Shown here in pieces: positions 1-11,261 of a stretch of 64,000 bases of DNA (position 1 is the stretch's first letter; each line of letters begins with the position of its first letter). This DNA is from Helichrysum umbraculigerum (Eukaryota > Streptophyta > Magnoliopsida > Asterales > Asteraceae): contig CATIUR010000003.1 in NCBI GenBank assembly GCA_949592205.1, positions 19,120,501-19,184,500 of the forward strand, given 5' to 3'. Made by a program: the position numbers and the translations under genes. Under the pieces are notes generated by a model. The model was not told the origin of the DNA. It worked only from the letters and a program-made list of their open reading frames with translations, and did no database searches.

Positions 1-1128
1 ATGGATGCATGCGACTCGTGATAGGTAGCTTATCCTGTAGGCCATTCCTAATATTGATGAACACCTGAGAATACAACACTAAAAGATCAGCTATAAAGCT
101 GGTGAATCTCACAGGTTTAAATAAACATTGATGTGATCAACATGATTAACCGACGATAATTTAAACAGTGTAAACCGATCAATGAATAACAATGTACCAA
201 ACCATGATAAACAATGTAACCGAACAATGATTAACCCATTAGGGTTACCGACCAATGATTAAACCAATTAAGGTTTCCGAACAATGATTTACCGATAATG
301 ACATTTGTATTGCACTGAGCTATGATTCAAAGCCTAACCCGATCTTTGCCTCCCGATTTGGTGACACACCCATAACAATTACTAAAGTGCCCGTTTTTAA
401 CTTGGTTGTAGCTAGCAACCCGGACGGGGACGTCACTCCCATGATAGTACTATCCTTTAGTAACCGCGCCTTATTAAGTTAATGAATCATACACTGTTGA
501 GGACTTTTACCGAATTAAAACACTCGTGCATATACCGAACAATGAAAATCAAGACCGACAATGATAACCGAACCATGTACCAAAATGGTAAACCGAATAC
601 AAGTAACAATGCAGTTAATTAAGTTAACAACTAAATTAACTAACCGAATAACAGTGATCACGAAAATAATTTGTGTTGCATCTCCCCCAATTATTAAAAC
701 ATGTAAACATTGAAAATGGGGCCGTGAGACTCACCTGAGTCAATCCGAGCAATGAATATATTCGACGTGGAATAGACAATCTCTGAAATCCCTTAGAGTC
801 CTAAACACGCGAGATTCTAATGAGTAAATGGATTATCCAATGTATTGTTTAAATGTTTATGTTTGAGTTTACAAAATTTGGTATGGGTATGAAAACAGTA
901 ATCTGCCATTTTCGGCCCCTAAACGACCCCGGATGGCCTAAAACTGACAAGGCTAAGGTACTTAGCTTTGATCATTTGGTTGTTTTTGAATGACCGAGCG
1001 AATTTGAGCCCAATCTGTTATAATAAAATTTTCATCGAGAAGCTACCCTGTTTTAAGTTGATAAATCGTCGACGTTTTCGAAAATTTATGTGTTCTGTTT
1101 TAGCTAGAATTCGCAGGGCTAGTTTATT
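1..1128. other. Unassigned non-coding repeat-like DNA
   Basis: No credible coding region. The stretch 150-660 is rich in scattered short words such as ACCGAACAATGA and ACAATGATAACCG, and a purine tract (AATTGGGGGAGATGC) lies on the minus strand near 684-698. It looks like part of an LTR-type element, but I cannot find both ends or a primer site. Family unknown. Confidence 0.3.
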
Positions 1129-1427
1129 GATCCGTTGGATCATGAAATATGACGGGGGAATCCGCCGCATTGGTTTGAATACGCCGTATTCAATGGTTTA
1201 AAAGGGAATACGCCGTATTCCCTTGAATACGCCGTATTCGATGGCTAATCAGTCTGATTGGGCTCAAGATGTGGGGAATACGCCGTATTCACCCGAATAC
1301 GCCGTATTCAGTGGTTTTGAAGGGGAATACGCCGTATTCCCTTGAATACGCCGTATTCCGAAGAGGCGCGGGAAAAAAATGTTTTCTGGGCGGGAATATG
1401 CCGTATTCCCTTGAATACGCCGTATTC
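1129..1427. repeat. Array 1: paired 15-bp imperfect palindromes (GAATACGCCGTATTC)
   Basis: Ten members start at 1158, 1177, 1206, 1225, 1276, 1295, 1325, 1344, 1394 and 1413. Eight are exact; 1394 has one change and 1158 is degenerate. They form five pairs with exactly 19 bp between starts inside every pair. Pair-to-pair steps alternate 48, 70, 49, 69, giving a higher-order unit of about 118 bp. The 13-mer GATCCGTTGGATC at 1129 resembles the other motif type seen in the array near 63080. Frames opened across it on both strands are repeat artefacts. Function unknown. Confidence 0.85.
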
Positions 1428-1563
1428 CAAGGTCTGGTTCGAGTCTGTTCTTGCAGACAACATCCAAAACCAGTTCTAAATCCTATTTCCGCATACAACA
1501 ACCTAATACAAAGCTAATATATGTTATGTAACGTATTATAAACATAAATTTAAAGGAAAATGT

Positions 1564-2435
1564 TTGCATATGGGTGAACAAACCTCATATTTGTGTTTGG
1601 ATAATTTTTGCAAATGCAATTTTCATTTATACTCTACGGAGTATTTAAGGAAACCCACTGAACAAGATGTTATTCGTTTGCATCAACGACATGCCGAGTT
1701 GCATGGTTTTCCTGGTATGCTCGGCAGTTTAGATTGTATGCATTGGCCGTGGAAAAATTGTCCAGTTGCATGGCAGGGTCAATATACCAGAGGTGATCAA
1801 GGACGTCCCACAATCATGCTCGAGGCGGTTGCCTCTTATGATTTGTGGATTTGGCATGCTTTTTTTGGTCCGGCAGGGTCGAGCAACGACATTAATGTAC
1901 TTAATCAATCGGATTTGTTCTCCGATTTGATGCAAGATAGAGCTCCACAAGTTAACTTCACTATTGCCGGACAACAATTCACCAGAGGGTATTATCTAGC
2001 GGATGGGATATACCAGAGTGGGCGACTATCGTAAAGTCGTTTAGGCATCCACTAACTGCAGCCGAGTCTCGTTTCAAGAGATACCAAGAATCGGCAAGGA
2101 AAGATGTGGAACGAGCATTCGATGTGCTTCAAGGTAGGTGGCAAATCATCAAGAACCCGGCTAGACCGTATAGCACGAACAAGATCAAAAGAATCATGTA
2201 TGCTTGTGTCATTCTGCATAACATGATAACTGAGGACAACGGAAGAAATATTTGTCAACATGAAGAAGATTACCCCTCTGATCCGTCAAACATGCCAAGA
2301 AAAACGTGGGAAGAAAGAGTTGAAACTTCATTGCGGATGGACAAGGAATTACGTGATCGAGACGTTCATCATCAACTCCGCAACGCGCTGATCGAACACA
2401 TTGCGCATCTACCACCAAATTTCCGTATTCGTTAA
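1564..2435 (+). pseudogene. PIF/Harbinger transposase (ALP1-like nuclease domain), 5'-truncated and frameshifted
   Basis: The transposase would be a DDE endonuclease that cuts Harbinger ends. The visible part starts near GEQTSYLCL and holds the core motifs: HGFPGMLGSLDCMHW (first Asp), GSSNDINVL (second Asp) and ADGIY followed, after a one-base deletion near 2021, by the region with the catalytic Glu. The second frame (2038-2435) carries DVERAFDVLQGRW and the conserved ILHNMI. The N-terminal third, including the helix-turn-helix region, is missing. The deletion and truncation make it non-functional. The family assignment is strong. Confidence 0.88.
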
Positions 2436-2741
2436 AATGTTGCATTTCAATATTATGTAACGTTTAGTTTTTAATTATTGTACTTTTTTAATTTTTAGGA
2501 TTTGTAGTTTTTTATTTTAAAATTAATGGATTTTTAATTTTTAGGAATTTGTAATTTTTATATTTTTAATGAAGTGTGTTTTTATTTGAATTATTGAATT
2601 TAAATTGATTAATTAATTATGCAGTGGGTCCCAGAAAATGAAGTGACGGACCACTGATGGGAGTGGTCAGTAAGTTTCAGTCAGTTTATGGAAAAAGCTG
2701 ACGTGATGCTGACGTGGCTCAGTCAGTTTCAGTCAGTTTTT

Positions 2742-2763
2742 GTCACTGATGGGAGTGGTCTAA
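2742..2763 (+). repeat. 3' terminal inverted repeat of the Harbinger element, followed by TAA
   Basis: The sequence ends ACTGATGGGAGTGGTC at 2760 and is followed by TAA, the classic 3-bp target of PIF/Harbinger. The last ten bases are the same as those that close the MITE at 3882-4221. The matching 5' end is absent, so the element is a 5'-truncated relic. Confidence 0.65.
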
Positions 2764-3875
2764 TACGTACTAAAAATATAATGCATTCACCCATGTCATA
2801 AAATTAAGTCAATCTCAAATCCTAACCATTCATTTCTTTCCTTTAATTCCAGCCCTTAGATCAGAATCCAGATCGGACCATATCCTCCAATCACCATAAA
2901 GCATACAAACCACACCATAGAAAAAATTTACCATCGTATATAATCAGACATTAGCAAAAAAAACACATAGTCCACACCATGAAAACACACACATCAATCA
3001 TTTTCTCTCATCTCTCCCCACCACCATCACCACTCACTGCGCGACACCAACCACCGAGGACACCACCACCACCACCATCACCGGGCGCCTTTAAGACCGA
3101 CAACCCATCCGACCGCTGAGAAATGCCTTAAATGATGGTTCGAAATGGCAGATCTCTACCAATCTGTAGCACAAGCGCTAGATTCACACAAATCCGAGCC
3201 GCCACTGTCAATTTTTAAGGTTTTGGTTTATTTTTAGTCAGATCTTAACCTTTAGTTTTATAAATTAATTTTTTTTTCCTTGTCATTTTGTGCTTTGGTA
3301 ATATTCGTTGAGATTTTAAGAAAATTGAAAAAAATGCGCCGTGTTTTTGTTGCATCTTGCAAGTTCTTGTTACATTTTTTTTTTCTTTCTAAAATCTCCT
3401 ATTTTTTAGCTGTTCGTGTAAATCTATTATTTTTGTTTCAGATCTACGATAAGTTATTCGGAGTATTTATAACTTTAAAGCTGGAACAATAGATGTTTAA
3501 AGTTTTTAAAAATGGTTATGTAAGATACAATATACGGTTAAAGATGATCATAACAAGAGACATAAATTTGATTTCTTGAATTAAAAAATTGATGACCCCT
3601 ATATATCTACTATTGTTGACTAGATTTGTGTCATCAATAGTCGTCTTTACTTTTTATGTTAGAAATTGAGCGATTACTTTTATTTTGCAGTAATTTTTGG
3701 ATATTAAATTTTGATTTTGATGTTCTTAATTGTTTTCGGTGTTATGTGAATGGGTTAGCTTGATTGTTTTAGATTTGATGTCCTATTAGGTTTAATTTGT
3801 AGGGTTGAAATATGATGCCTATTTGACGTCCTATTAGGTTTAATTTGGAGGGTTGAAATTAAATGTCATATTGTG
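2764..3875. other. Non-coding stretch between Harbinger relic and MITE
   Basis: A pyrimidine-rich, CACCAC-rich stretch lies near 3000-3110, otherwise AT-rich sequence. The two short open frames here show no recognisable protein motif. Nothing else is supported. Confidence 0.4.
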
Positions 3876-3881
3876 TCATCA

Positions 3882-4221
3882 GACTGGTCCCAACAGTTTA
3901 GTCGGTTGGGAACCGCCGAAGCATCCTAAAGCGACATTGATGGTACCGCTTGTGCGGTTGTTTCATCCCTTTTCCTTTTTCGGCAAACCGAAGAAAGAAA
4001 ACAAAATTTTCATGGGGCTCAGCTGTAATTTAATGTATTGCTAATTATTGTTTAGTGTGTGTAAATGTAATTATATTGGTAAATGTGGGGTCCAAAAATT
4101 AAATGAAGAAAGGATTGTTGGTAGTGCTTTGTTAGTCTTTTGTCAGTTTTGGATGTGCTGACGTGGCGATCAGCTGGCACAAGGGAAGAAGGAAGTGACA
4201 AAAGCACTGTTGGGAGTGGTC
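3882..4221. mobile_element. Harbinger-type MITE, 340 bp
   Basis: Imperfect inverted ends (GACTGGTCCCAACAGT at the left; the right end closes ACTGTTGGGAGTGGTC) are flanked by the direct repeat TCATCA at 3876-3881 and 4222-4227. It also shares the subterminal words GCTGACGTGGC and GTCAGTTTT with the end of the transposase-bearing relic 1.1 kb upstream, so it is probably a non-autonomous relative. The six-base duplication may be a 3-bp TCA target that happened to be repeated. Confidence 0.72.
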
Positions 4222-4245
4222 TCATCAAGTTTATTGCGTATTAGT

Positions 4246-4475
4246 GGGTGTTTGGCTTAACTTATGAAAATGAGCTTATTGCTTTTTTGGCTTTTTAGCT
4301 TATGAGTTCAAAAGCCCTTTTGGAAAAGCTCCAACTTCCCCAACTTCCTAGTTTAAAAAAGAAGAGCTTTTTACCATCTAAAAATTAAAAAGCTAAAATG
4401 GTGTTTGGCAATTAAAAAGAGCTTATGAGTTATGACAATGCTAAAAAGCTCCTCTCAAAAGCCAAGTCAAACACC
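4246..4475. mobile_element. hAT-like MITE (GGGTGTTTGGC ends)
   Basis: The left end GGGTGTTTGGCTTAA mirrors the right end TTGACTT..GGTGTTTG in inverse orientation, around a core rich in AGCTTATGAG and AAAAGC words. I see no clean 8-bp target duplication, so the exact borders are uncertain. Confidence 0.5.
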
Positions 4476-4769
4476 TACCGTCACAAAATAAATGTCTACA
4501 TTTTAATATATCACAAATAAGTGTCTACATTTTTATCTGTATATGTCTCAAAGTAACTGTCTACTTGACAAAAAAAAATAATACAAAAAATAACTATTTA
4601 AAATCATTGAACTCCTTATATTACTTTTATTAATTAGTGTTAATAATATATTTTTTATATAAATTCAGTTAAACTTACCCTCAATATAAAGTCAGAAAAA
4701 TTTATAATTTATTTGACTTATTTTTATTCCAAAAAAAATGTTGTGGGTATTTTTTGAGACCGAGGGAGT
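4474..4769. mobile_element. Stowaway-like MITE (probable)
   Basis: The left part CTACCGTCACAAAATAAATG and right end GAGACCGAGGGAGTG resemble the CTCCCTCCGTCCC ends of Stowaway/mariner MITEs, and TGTCTACATTTT repeats inside. The left border abuts the previous MITE. Only copy 1 of the following duplication carries the right-hand end, so the duplication and this element overlap. Confidence 0.45.
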
Positions 4770-5509
4770 GTGTTGGGTGTGGCTCTATATTTTAGCCTGA
4801 AAAAAGAAACAATTTTAGCATACCAATTATCTACACGTAAGCTTATCTTCATGATTATATTTATGTATCGAAAAAAGGTATATCGGCTTGCTATACAAAA
4901 CGATAATTTTATACTCGTCAACTTTTACGAGTCGAGTAAAAAATTCAAAAAATGAGGTGACTTGAACTCCGACTCTTAAATAACTTTGATTCTTACGAGT
5001 CGTTTATTGACTCTTTCAAATCGTATGTGACTTTTACGAGCCTAAAAGAGTCAGAAAACCAAACAAACATTTACTTTAATGTAATATAAAAAATTAAATA
5101 ACAAATTCGAGAAAGAAATGACAATTATTTATTTTAATTTAAGTTTTTGTGTTGGTTATCGGTTAACGACTTAAATATCTCCTCTCACCATGTTTTACTT
5201 CTCTTTAAAACCAAATTTTAAACAATAATATACATATACGTATACTTATTGTAAAATATTGACTCTTACGAGTCGAGTCACGAGTAGTGAGTTATTAATT
5301 GAGATTCTGAGTCACGAGTTAACAACTATGATACAAGTAGCGAGTAAAATTTGTCTCGGGTTACATCCCCTTTACGGGTACAAGTACCAAATGCAACACT
5401 GGAAACTGTCCTGGAACCATTTGAAAATGACCTGAATGCACGAAGACGATATGAATCGCCGAGAAAACAAAAATCCATATTGAAGATCATTAAAACCATT
5501 AGAAATTAT

Positions 5510-5543
5510 TCCGCGCTGTAGCTTTGCGCGGGTACAAGGCTAG
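5510..5543 (+). mobile_element. Helitron-type 3' end (copy 1)
   Basis: A GC-rich hairpin (CCGCGC...GCGCGG) is followed by GTACAAGGCTAG and a T. Plant Helitrons end with a hairpin and CTRR inserted before T. The matching 5' TC end was not located. The duplicate copy is at 6863-6896. Confidence 0.6.
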
Positions 5544-6862
5544 TGATGTATAAAGTCTAAGGACCTTTCTTCAGCTAGGAAACTTTGATTTTCTGAAGAC
5601 GCAAGTGCCCTAGGATGCAATTACGCAATCGAATGGTGTGCTACACGATAGTTCACTAGACCACTACTATAGAAGACAACTCTAAATTTGGATTCATTGC
5701 CAAATTTCAAAGACTAAAATCGACGCACATTCAAACTATAAATGTGAACCCAAAAAATTATGATCTGGTTTAGTTACATCAATGATTCATTTCAAATTAT
5801 ATTAGGGAATACTGGAGTGTGATGCTAGCCTAGTAGTGCTCGTCTGTAATGGTATACGTTCGGCTGTAGGTTGTCTACGAGATATAAACTCGTGTGCATG
5901 GACTACGCACGGTTCAACATATATATAACAGTACACAAGGAATTAGTAGTTTTAGGAGTACATATCATCACCTCGTGTATATTTACTAATGAATCAAATA
6001 AAAAACAGAAATTCTGAACTTAAACTTACCCTCAATATAAATTGACTTAAACTTACCCTCAATATAAAGTCAGAAAAAGTTAACATTTATTTGACTTATT
6101 ATTATTCCAAAAAAAATGTTTAGGTGTGGCTCCATATTTTAGCCAGAAAAAAGAAACAATTTTAGCATACCAATTTTCTACACATAAGCTTATCTTCATG
6201 ATTATGTATCGAAAAAAGGTCAATCGGCTTGCTATACAAAACGATAATTTTATACTCATAAGTCAACTTTTACGAGTCGAGTAAAAAATTCAAAAAATGA
6301 GGTGACTTGAACTCCGACTCTTAAATAACTTTGATTCTTACGAGTCGTTTATTGACTCTTTCAAATTGTGTGTGACTTTTACGAGTCTAAAAGAGTCAGA
6401 AAACCAAACAAACATTTACTTTAATGTAATATAAAAAATAAAAAATTAAAAGATAAATTCGAGAAAGAAATGACTATTATTTATTTTAATTTAAGTTTTT
6501 GTGTTAATTTTCGGTTAACGACTTAAATATCGCCTCTCACCATGTTTTAATTCTCTTCAAAAACAAAATTTTAAACAATAATATACATATATGTATACTT
6601 ATTGTAAAATATTGACTCTTACGAGTCGAGTCACGAGTCGTGAGTTATTAATTGAGATTCCGAGTCACGAGTTAACAACTATGATACAAGTAGTGAGTAA
6701 AATTTGTCTCGGGTTACATCCCATTTACTGGTACAAGTACCAAATGCAACACAGGAAACTGTCCTGGAACCATTTGAAAATGACCTGAATGCACGAAGAC
6801 GATATGAATCGCCAAGAAAACAAAAATCCATATTGAAGATCATTTAAACCATTAGAAATTAT

Positions 6863-6896
6863 TCCGCGCTGTAGCTTTGCGCGGGTACAAGGCTAG
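6863..6896 (+). mobile_element. Helitron-type 3' end (copy 2)
   Basis: The hairpin and CTAG end are identical to those at 5510-5543. Its presence in both units of the tandem duplication shows the Helitron insertion is older than the duplication. Confidence 0.6.
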
Positions 6897-7370
6897 TGAT
6901 GTTTAAAGTCTAAGGACCTTTCTTCAGCTAGGAAACTTTGATTTTCTGAAGACGCAAGTGCCCTAGGATGCAATTACGCAATCGAATGGTGTGCTACACG
7001 ATAGTTCACTAGACCACTACTATAGAAGACAACTCTAAATTTGGATTCATTGCCAAATTTCAAAGACTAAAATCGACGCACATTCAAACTATAAATGTAA
7101 ACCCAAAAAATTATGATCTGGTTTAGTTACATCAATGATTCACTTCAAATTATATTAGGGAATACTGGTGTGTGTGATGCTAGCCTAGTAGTGCTCGTCT
7201 GTAATGGTATACGTTCGGCTGTAGGTTGTCTACGAGATATAAACTCGTGTGCATGGACTACGCACGGTTCAACATATATATAACAGTACACAAGGAATTA
7301 GTAGTTTTAGCAGTACATATCATCACCTCGTGTATATTTACTAATGAATCAAATAAAAAACAGAAATTCT

Positions 7371-7972
7371 GAAATTGATCGAAATTGATCAAAATTGAGA
7401 TTGTAGTCTTGAAAGACTGAAATTGATCAAAAAAAATCTATATCACTTTCCCACAACGTCCGTCCCACATTTTTTTTTATTATTCCAGTGCAAATAAACA
7501 ATATATATTTTTCAGAGTAACAGACATTTAAAAAATAATAATTAATGTTCATGCTATTTTGAAATGTAGAGTTTTTCACAATTAAAAACATGACTTTGTT
7601 GATAATTCTCCCTTATTATCAATTTGTAGAGGATTATGAATAGTAAATTTAGAACATTCTATCGAGGTCTGCAACTTGGGCCAATTTTGTTGACTTTACT
7701 GGAAAACTTTAATTTAATTTAAATACTCCATACATATTAATATCATATCGTGGGAATGGGTGATTTAAACAGAAAACTAGCACATTGAGACAGTAGGTGG
7801 AGTAAATTGAAAAATAGCTACATCAATTTCTATAATCTAAAAAAATATGGATTGTTCCGACATACTCCGTAATAAAAAGAAAATTTTACATTAGGGTATT
7901 AATTAAATTAAGTAAAAAAACTTTCATGAGAGTACTATTTTTCGAATTTTAAGGTCTTATTGATTCTTATTA

Positions 7973-8043
<71 letters not shown>

Positions 8044-8150
8044 TATTGACATTAACATATGTGAACAATCACATATTTAAGCGGTTCTCACAAGTTCTCA
8101 ATTTCTTAGTGGTTCTCATTTGAACCCTCCACTATATATATATATATATA
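7371..8150. other. AT-rich non-coding DNA with (TA)n at ~7978-8046
   Basis: No gene is seen. A long (TA)n run interrupted by one GTATA lies at about 7978-8046, followed by a GGTTCTCA-rich segment (8083-8130) that may be a truncated MITE end. Confidence 0.5.
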
Positions 8151-8709
8151 TTGGCATGATCCAGAGGGAAGTCCATTTTTTGAGGGAAGGGGGAAGCGTT
8201 AGTACGCATCAGGAAGCATATTACCTTCACCTATACTAATCTCGAAAAAAAAAAACTGAAATTTAGTAAATGTTAATCAGAATCGATGTTATAAATGTTA
8301 AGCTTCCTTGATAAATTTTTTCTTCAAGTTATAGTATCGATTTATGAATATTTGATCCAAATCTGTTAAGATGCATCGCGGTGCATATTAGTTAATCTGC
8401 ATTGTGATGCATCTTAACAATAAAAATATTTTTCAAATAATGTGAAGTTTTATGATGCATCGCGATGCATCTTAGTTAATATGCATCACACTGCATCTTA
8501 ACAATTAATTAAATAAATATTCATCAATTAATGTTATGACTTAAAAATGAAATTAATTCGTTAAAATATTCTTTATAGCATCGATTTTGATTACTATTTA
8601 CCGATAAAAATAATTTTTTATTGACGTTTTGATTGATAATTGTAATATGCTTCCTGATGCGTACTAACGCTTCCCCCTTCCCCCCAAAAAGACACTTCCC
8701 TCTTGATCA

Positions 8710-8715
<6 letters not shown>
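8151..8715. mobile_element. GGGAAG-ended palindromic MITE, copy 1
   Basis: The left end TTGGCATGATCCAGAGGGAA mirrors the right end CTTCCCTCTTGATCACTA. A second inner inverted block (GGGGGAAGCGTTAGTACGCAT and its mirror) follows. The core has two blocks of paired ATGCAT..GATGCAT hairpins (8368-8417 and 8454-8503). It is inserted in (TA)n, which hides the target duplication. Superfamily unknown; insertion into TA would fit Tc1/mariner. Confidence 0.7.
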
Positions 8716-8751
<36 letters not shown>

Positions 8752-8756
<5 letters not shown>

Positions 8757-9310
8757 GAATGATCCAGAGGGAAGTGCATTTATTGGGGGAAGGGGGGAAG
8801 CGTTAGTATGCATCAGGAAGCATATTACCTCCACCCATACAAATCTCGAAAAAAGCAAACTGAAATTTAGTAAATGTTAATCAGAATCGATGCTATGAAT
8901 GTTAAGCTTCCTTGATAAATTCTTTCTTCAAGTTATAGCATCGATTTATGAATATTAGATCCAAATCCGTTAATATGCATCGCGGTGAATATTAGTTAAT
9001 ATGCATTGTGATGCATATTAACAATAAAAATATCTTTCAAATAATGTGAAGTTTTAATATGCATCGCGATGCATATTAGTTAATATGCATCACACTGCAT
9101 ATTAACAATTTATTAAATAAATATTCATCAATTAATGTTATGACTTAAAAATGAAATTCATTCGTTAAAATATTCTTTATAGCATCGATTTTGATTACTA
9201 TTTACCAATAAAAATAATTTTTTGTTGACGTTTTGATTGATAATTGTAATATGCTTCTTGATGCATACTAACGCTTCCCCCTTCCCCCCAAAAAAGGCAC
9301 TTCCCTCTTG

Positions 9311-9317
<7 letters not shown>
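8752..9317. mobile_element. GGGAAG-ended palindromic MITE, copy 2
   Basis: Same orientation and structure as the copy just upstream, separated from it by about 36 bp of (TA)n. Its hairpin stems read AATATGCAT/ATGCATATT where the upstream copy mostly has AAGATGCAT/ATGCATCTT, so both arms changed together at several stems. Confidence 0.7.
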
Positions 9318-9352
<35 letters not shown>

Positions 9353-9354
<2 letters not shown>

Positions 9355-9889
9355 TAGTGATCAAGAGGGAAGCGCTTTTTTTGGGGGAAACATTATCATG
9401 AATCATGAATCATCTTACAATTATCAATCAAAACGTCAACAAAAAATTATTTTTACCAATAAATAGTAATTAAAATCGATACTATAAAGAATATAATAAC
9501 GAATGAAATTTATTTTTAAGTCATAACATTAGTTGATGAATATTTATTTAATAAACTGTCAACATTCACCGTGATTAATGTTAACTAACATTCATTATGA
9601 TGAATGTTAAAACATCACATTATTTGAAAAATATTTTTAATTTTAACATTCATCACAATGAATGTTAACTAACATTCACCGCGATGAATATTAACGATTT
9701 TGGGTCTAATATTCATTAATTGATGTTATAACTTGCAAAAAGAATTTATCTAGGAAGCTTAACATTCATAGCATTGATTCTAATTAACATTTTCTAAATT
9801 TCAGTTCGTTTTTTGTGAGATTTGTATGAGCGAAGGTAATATGTTTTTTGATGAATAATAATGCTTCCCCCCTTCCCTCTGGATTATTC

Positions 9890-9893
<4 letters not shown>
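9353..9893. mobile_element. GGGAAG-ended palindromic MITE, copy 3 (inverted)
   Basis: Same ends in the opposite orientation (GGTAGTGATCAAGAGGGAAG at the left, CTTCCCTCTGGATTATTCC at the right). Its stems are AACATTCAT/ATGAATGTT rather than AATATGCAT/ATGCATATT, again changed on both arms. (TA)n flanks it on both sides (9318-9352, 9894-9965). Confidence 0.68.
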
Positions 9894-9969
<76 letters not shown>

Positions 9970-10192
9970 TATCATAACTCCACTTGACATTGATTTTTGT
10001 TTTATTTTCTAAAATGATACCTTTCAACCAATGTCACTTTTAAATTGATAATTTATGGTAGATGTATAACTGTCTACATCTTACCTCCCCAATACCATGT
10101 TTCCAACGAAAATGGGTATTGTTGTTGTGTTAATAAGTTCGTTTCGGGGCAAAGCCCGGGCATCTAAACCCTCGTTAATTTACATTTACATG

Positions 10193-10739
10193 TAGGGGTG
10201 TTCAATATTTGGTTTGAAACCGTTTAATCTGAAAACCGAACCGAATTAAAACCGAAGAAAAACCAAACCGAATTCGAATTCGGTTTTCGGTTTTGGTTTT
10301 GAATTCGGTTTTCAGTTCGGTTTTCGGTTTTGAAAATTTGAATTCGGTTTAACCGAAAACCGAATTCAAAACCGAATTTAAATTAATAATATAGTAAATT
10401 ATTAATATATGTAGTATATGTGTGATATTTATATTATCTAAACAAGTATTTCTACATTTAAATCTTAAATTAACTTTATGTCATTACTTTTTACTCAAGT
10501 AAAACCATAACATACGAAAAATTACAAGTCGAAATGGATTAACTTAAGAAAAAAATATAAAAAAATTGGAATTTTTGGTTTTTCGGTTTTAACCGAAACC
10601 GAACCGAATTCGAATTCGGTTTTCGGTTCGGTTTTAACTTTGAATTCGGTTTTCGGTTTTGCTCAAAAAAATTTTAAAACCGAAGAACCCGAACCGAATA
10701 AACCGAGGAACCCGAAAACCGAACCGATGAACACCCCTG
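10193..10739. mobile_element. hAT-type MITE with 8-bp target duplication
   Basis: Ends are TAGGGGTGTTC and GAACACCCCTG, flanked by identical TTTACATG at 10185-10192 and 10740-10747. The interior is a long, imperfect mirror of AACCGAATTCGGTT words. The 8-bp duplication and CAGGGG-type ends fit the hAT superfamily. No transposase is present. A second copy is at 13887-14545. Confidence 0.82.
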
Positions 10740-10747
10740 TTTACATG

Positions 10748-11261
10748 ATTACATATCTGGGGTTGGTTCCAAATCTTTAAAAACAAACGTGGATGAATTA
10801 CCACAACGGTTAATACACAACTTCAATCCCATATTCCTATGGGTTCAACTAGCCCGTAAACTTTGTCTCTCTTATCTCAAATGATTGGCCCAAATTCTGA
10901 ATATAGTGATGATGGGCCACAAAAAGATGACATGAATCTCGTTTCAAATGAATTGATTGGGCCCTTTGGTATGATACCAAGCTTCTAAGAATTTATTACG
11001 TTAACCTTATACTGTTCATTTAAAAAATTAAAAATAAAAGATAAAAAAAGAAGTTGCAGTTTCGACATAATGGGAGAAGTGAACGGGTGTAAAACCCATA
11101 CTAAAATTAAAGCCAATGGATTGGGTTAAATTTATATTCCGATGAATACGTTTAGTTTGTTAAATTAAGTCACATTTGACATCACTCTTTCACGTGAGTT
11201 AATTCGGATGAAACGATCTATTGAGTTAAGAAATTTTAACCTGCCTCCTATATTTATTTTG
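10748..11261. other. Non-coding spacer
   Basis: No coding region, RNA gene or clear repeat end was recognised here. It may include part of the CACTA element whose right end lies at 11751. Confidence 0.4.

Larger units (their letters stand above)
4668..7370. repeat. Tandem direct duplication, ~1.35 kb x 2
   Basis: Copy 1 (about 4668-6019) and copy 2 (about 6046-7370) run in parallel with scattered substitutions. Both open with AAACTTACCCTCAATATAAA and close with AAAAAACAGAAATTCTGAA. A 27-bp partial third start sits between them (6019-6045). Copy 1 has about 30 extra bases near 4741-4772. Inside each copy are ACGAGTC-rich stretches and a Helitron-like hairpin end. No coding potential is seen. 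Confidence 0.85.

Noticed and set aside
1158..1427. CRISPR-like appearance of regularly spaced repeats
   Set aside because: Plant nuclear context, repeats of only 15 bp, spacers of 4-5 bp alternating with long ones, and no cas genes.
1264..1517. Overlapping open frames on both strands with repeated IRRI..NTAYS-type peptides
   Set aside because: They are translations of the palindrome array; open frames on both strands follow from its symmetry and repeat period.
3853..4044. 63-codon open frame near the Harbinger MITE
   Set aside because: It lies inside a MITE with target duplications and has no recognisable protein motif.
5662..5675. CACTACTATAGAAG as a CACTA element end (also at 7014)
   Set aside because: It matches only the first 8 bases of the 11751 terminus, has no subterminal repeats, and occurs inside a duplicated unit.
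10141..10175. GC hairpin CGGGGCAAAGCCCGG followed by CTAA as a Helitron end
   Set aside because: CTAA is not followed by T and no 5' end is visible; support is too weak.
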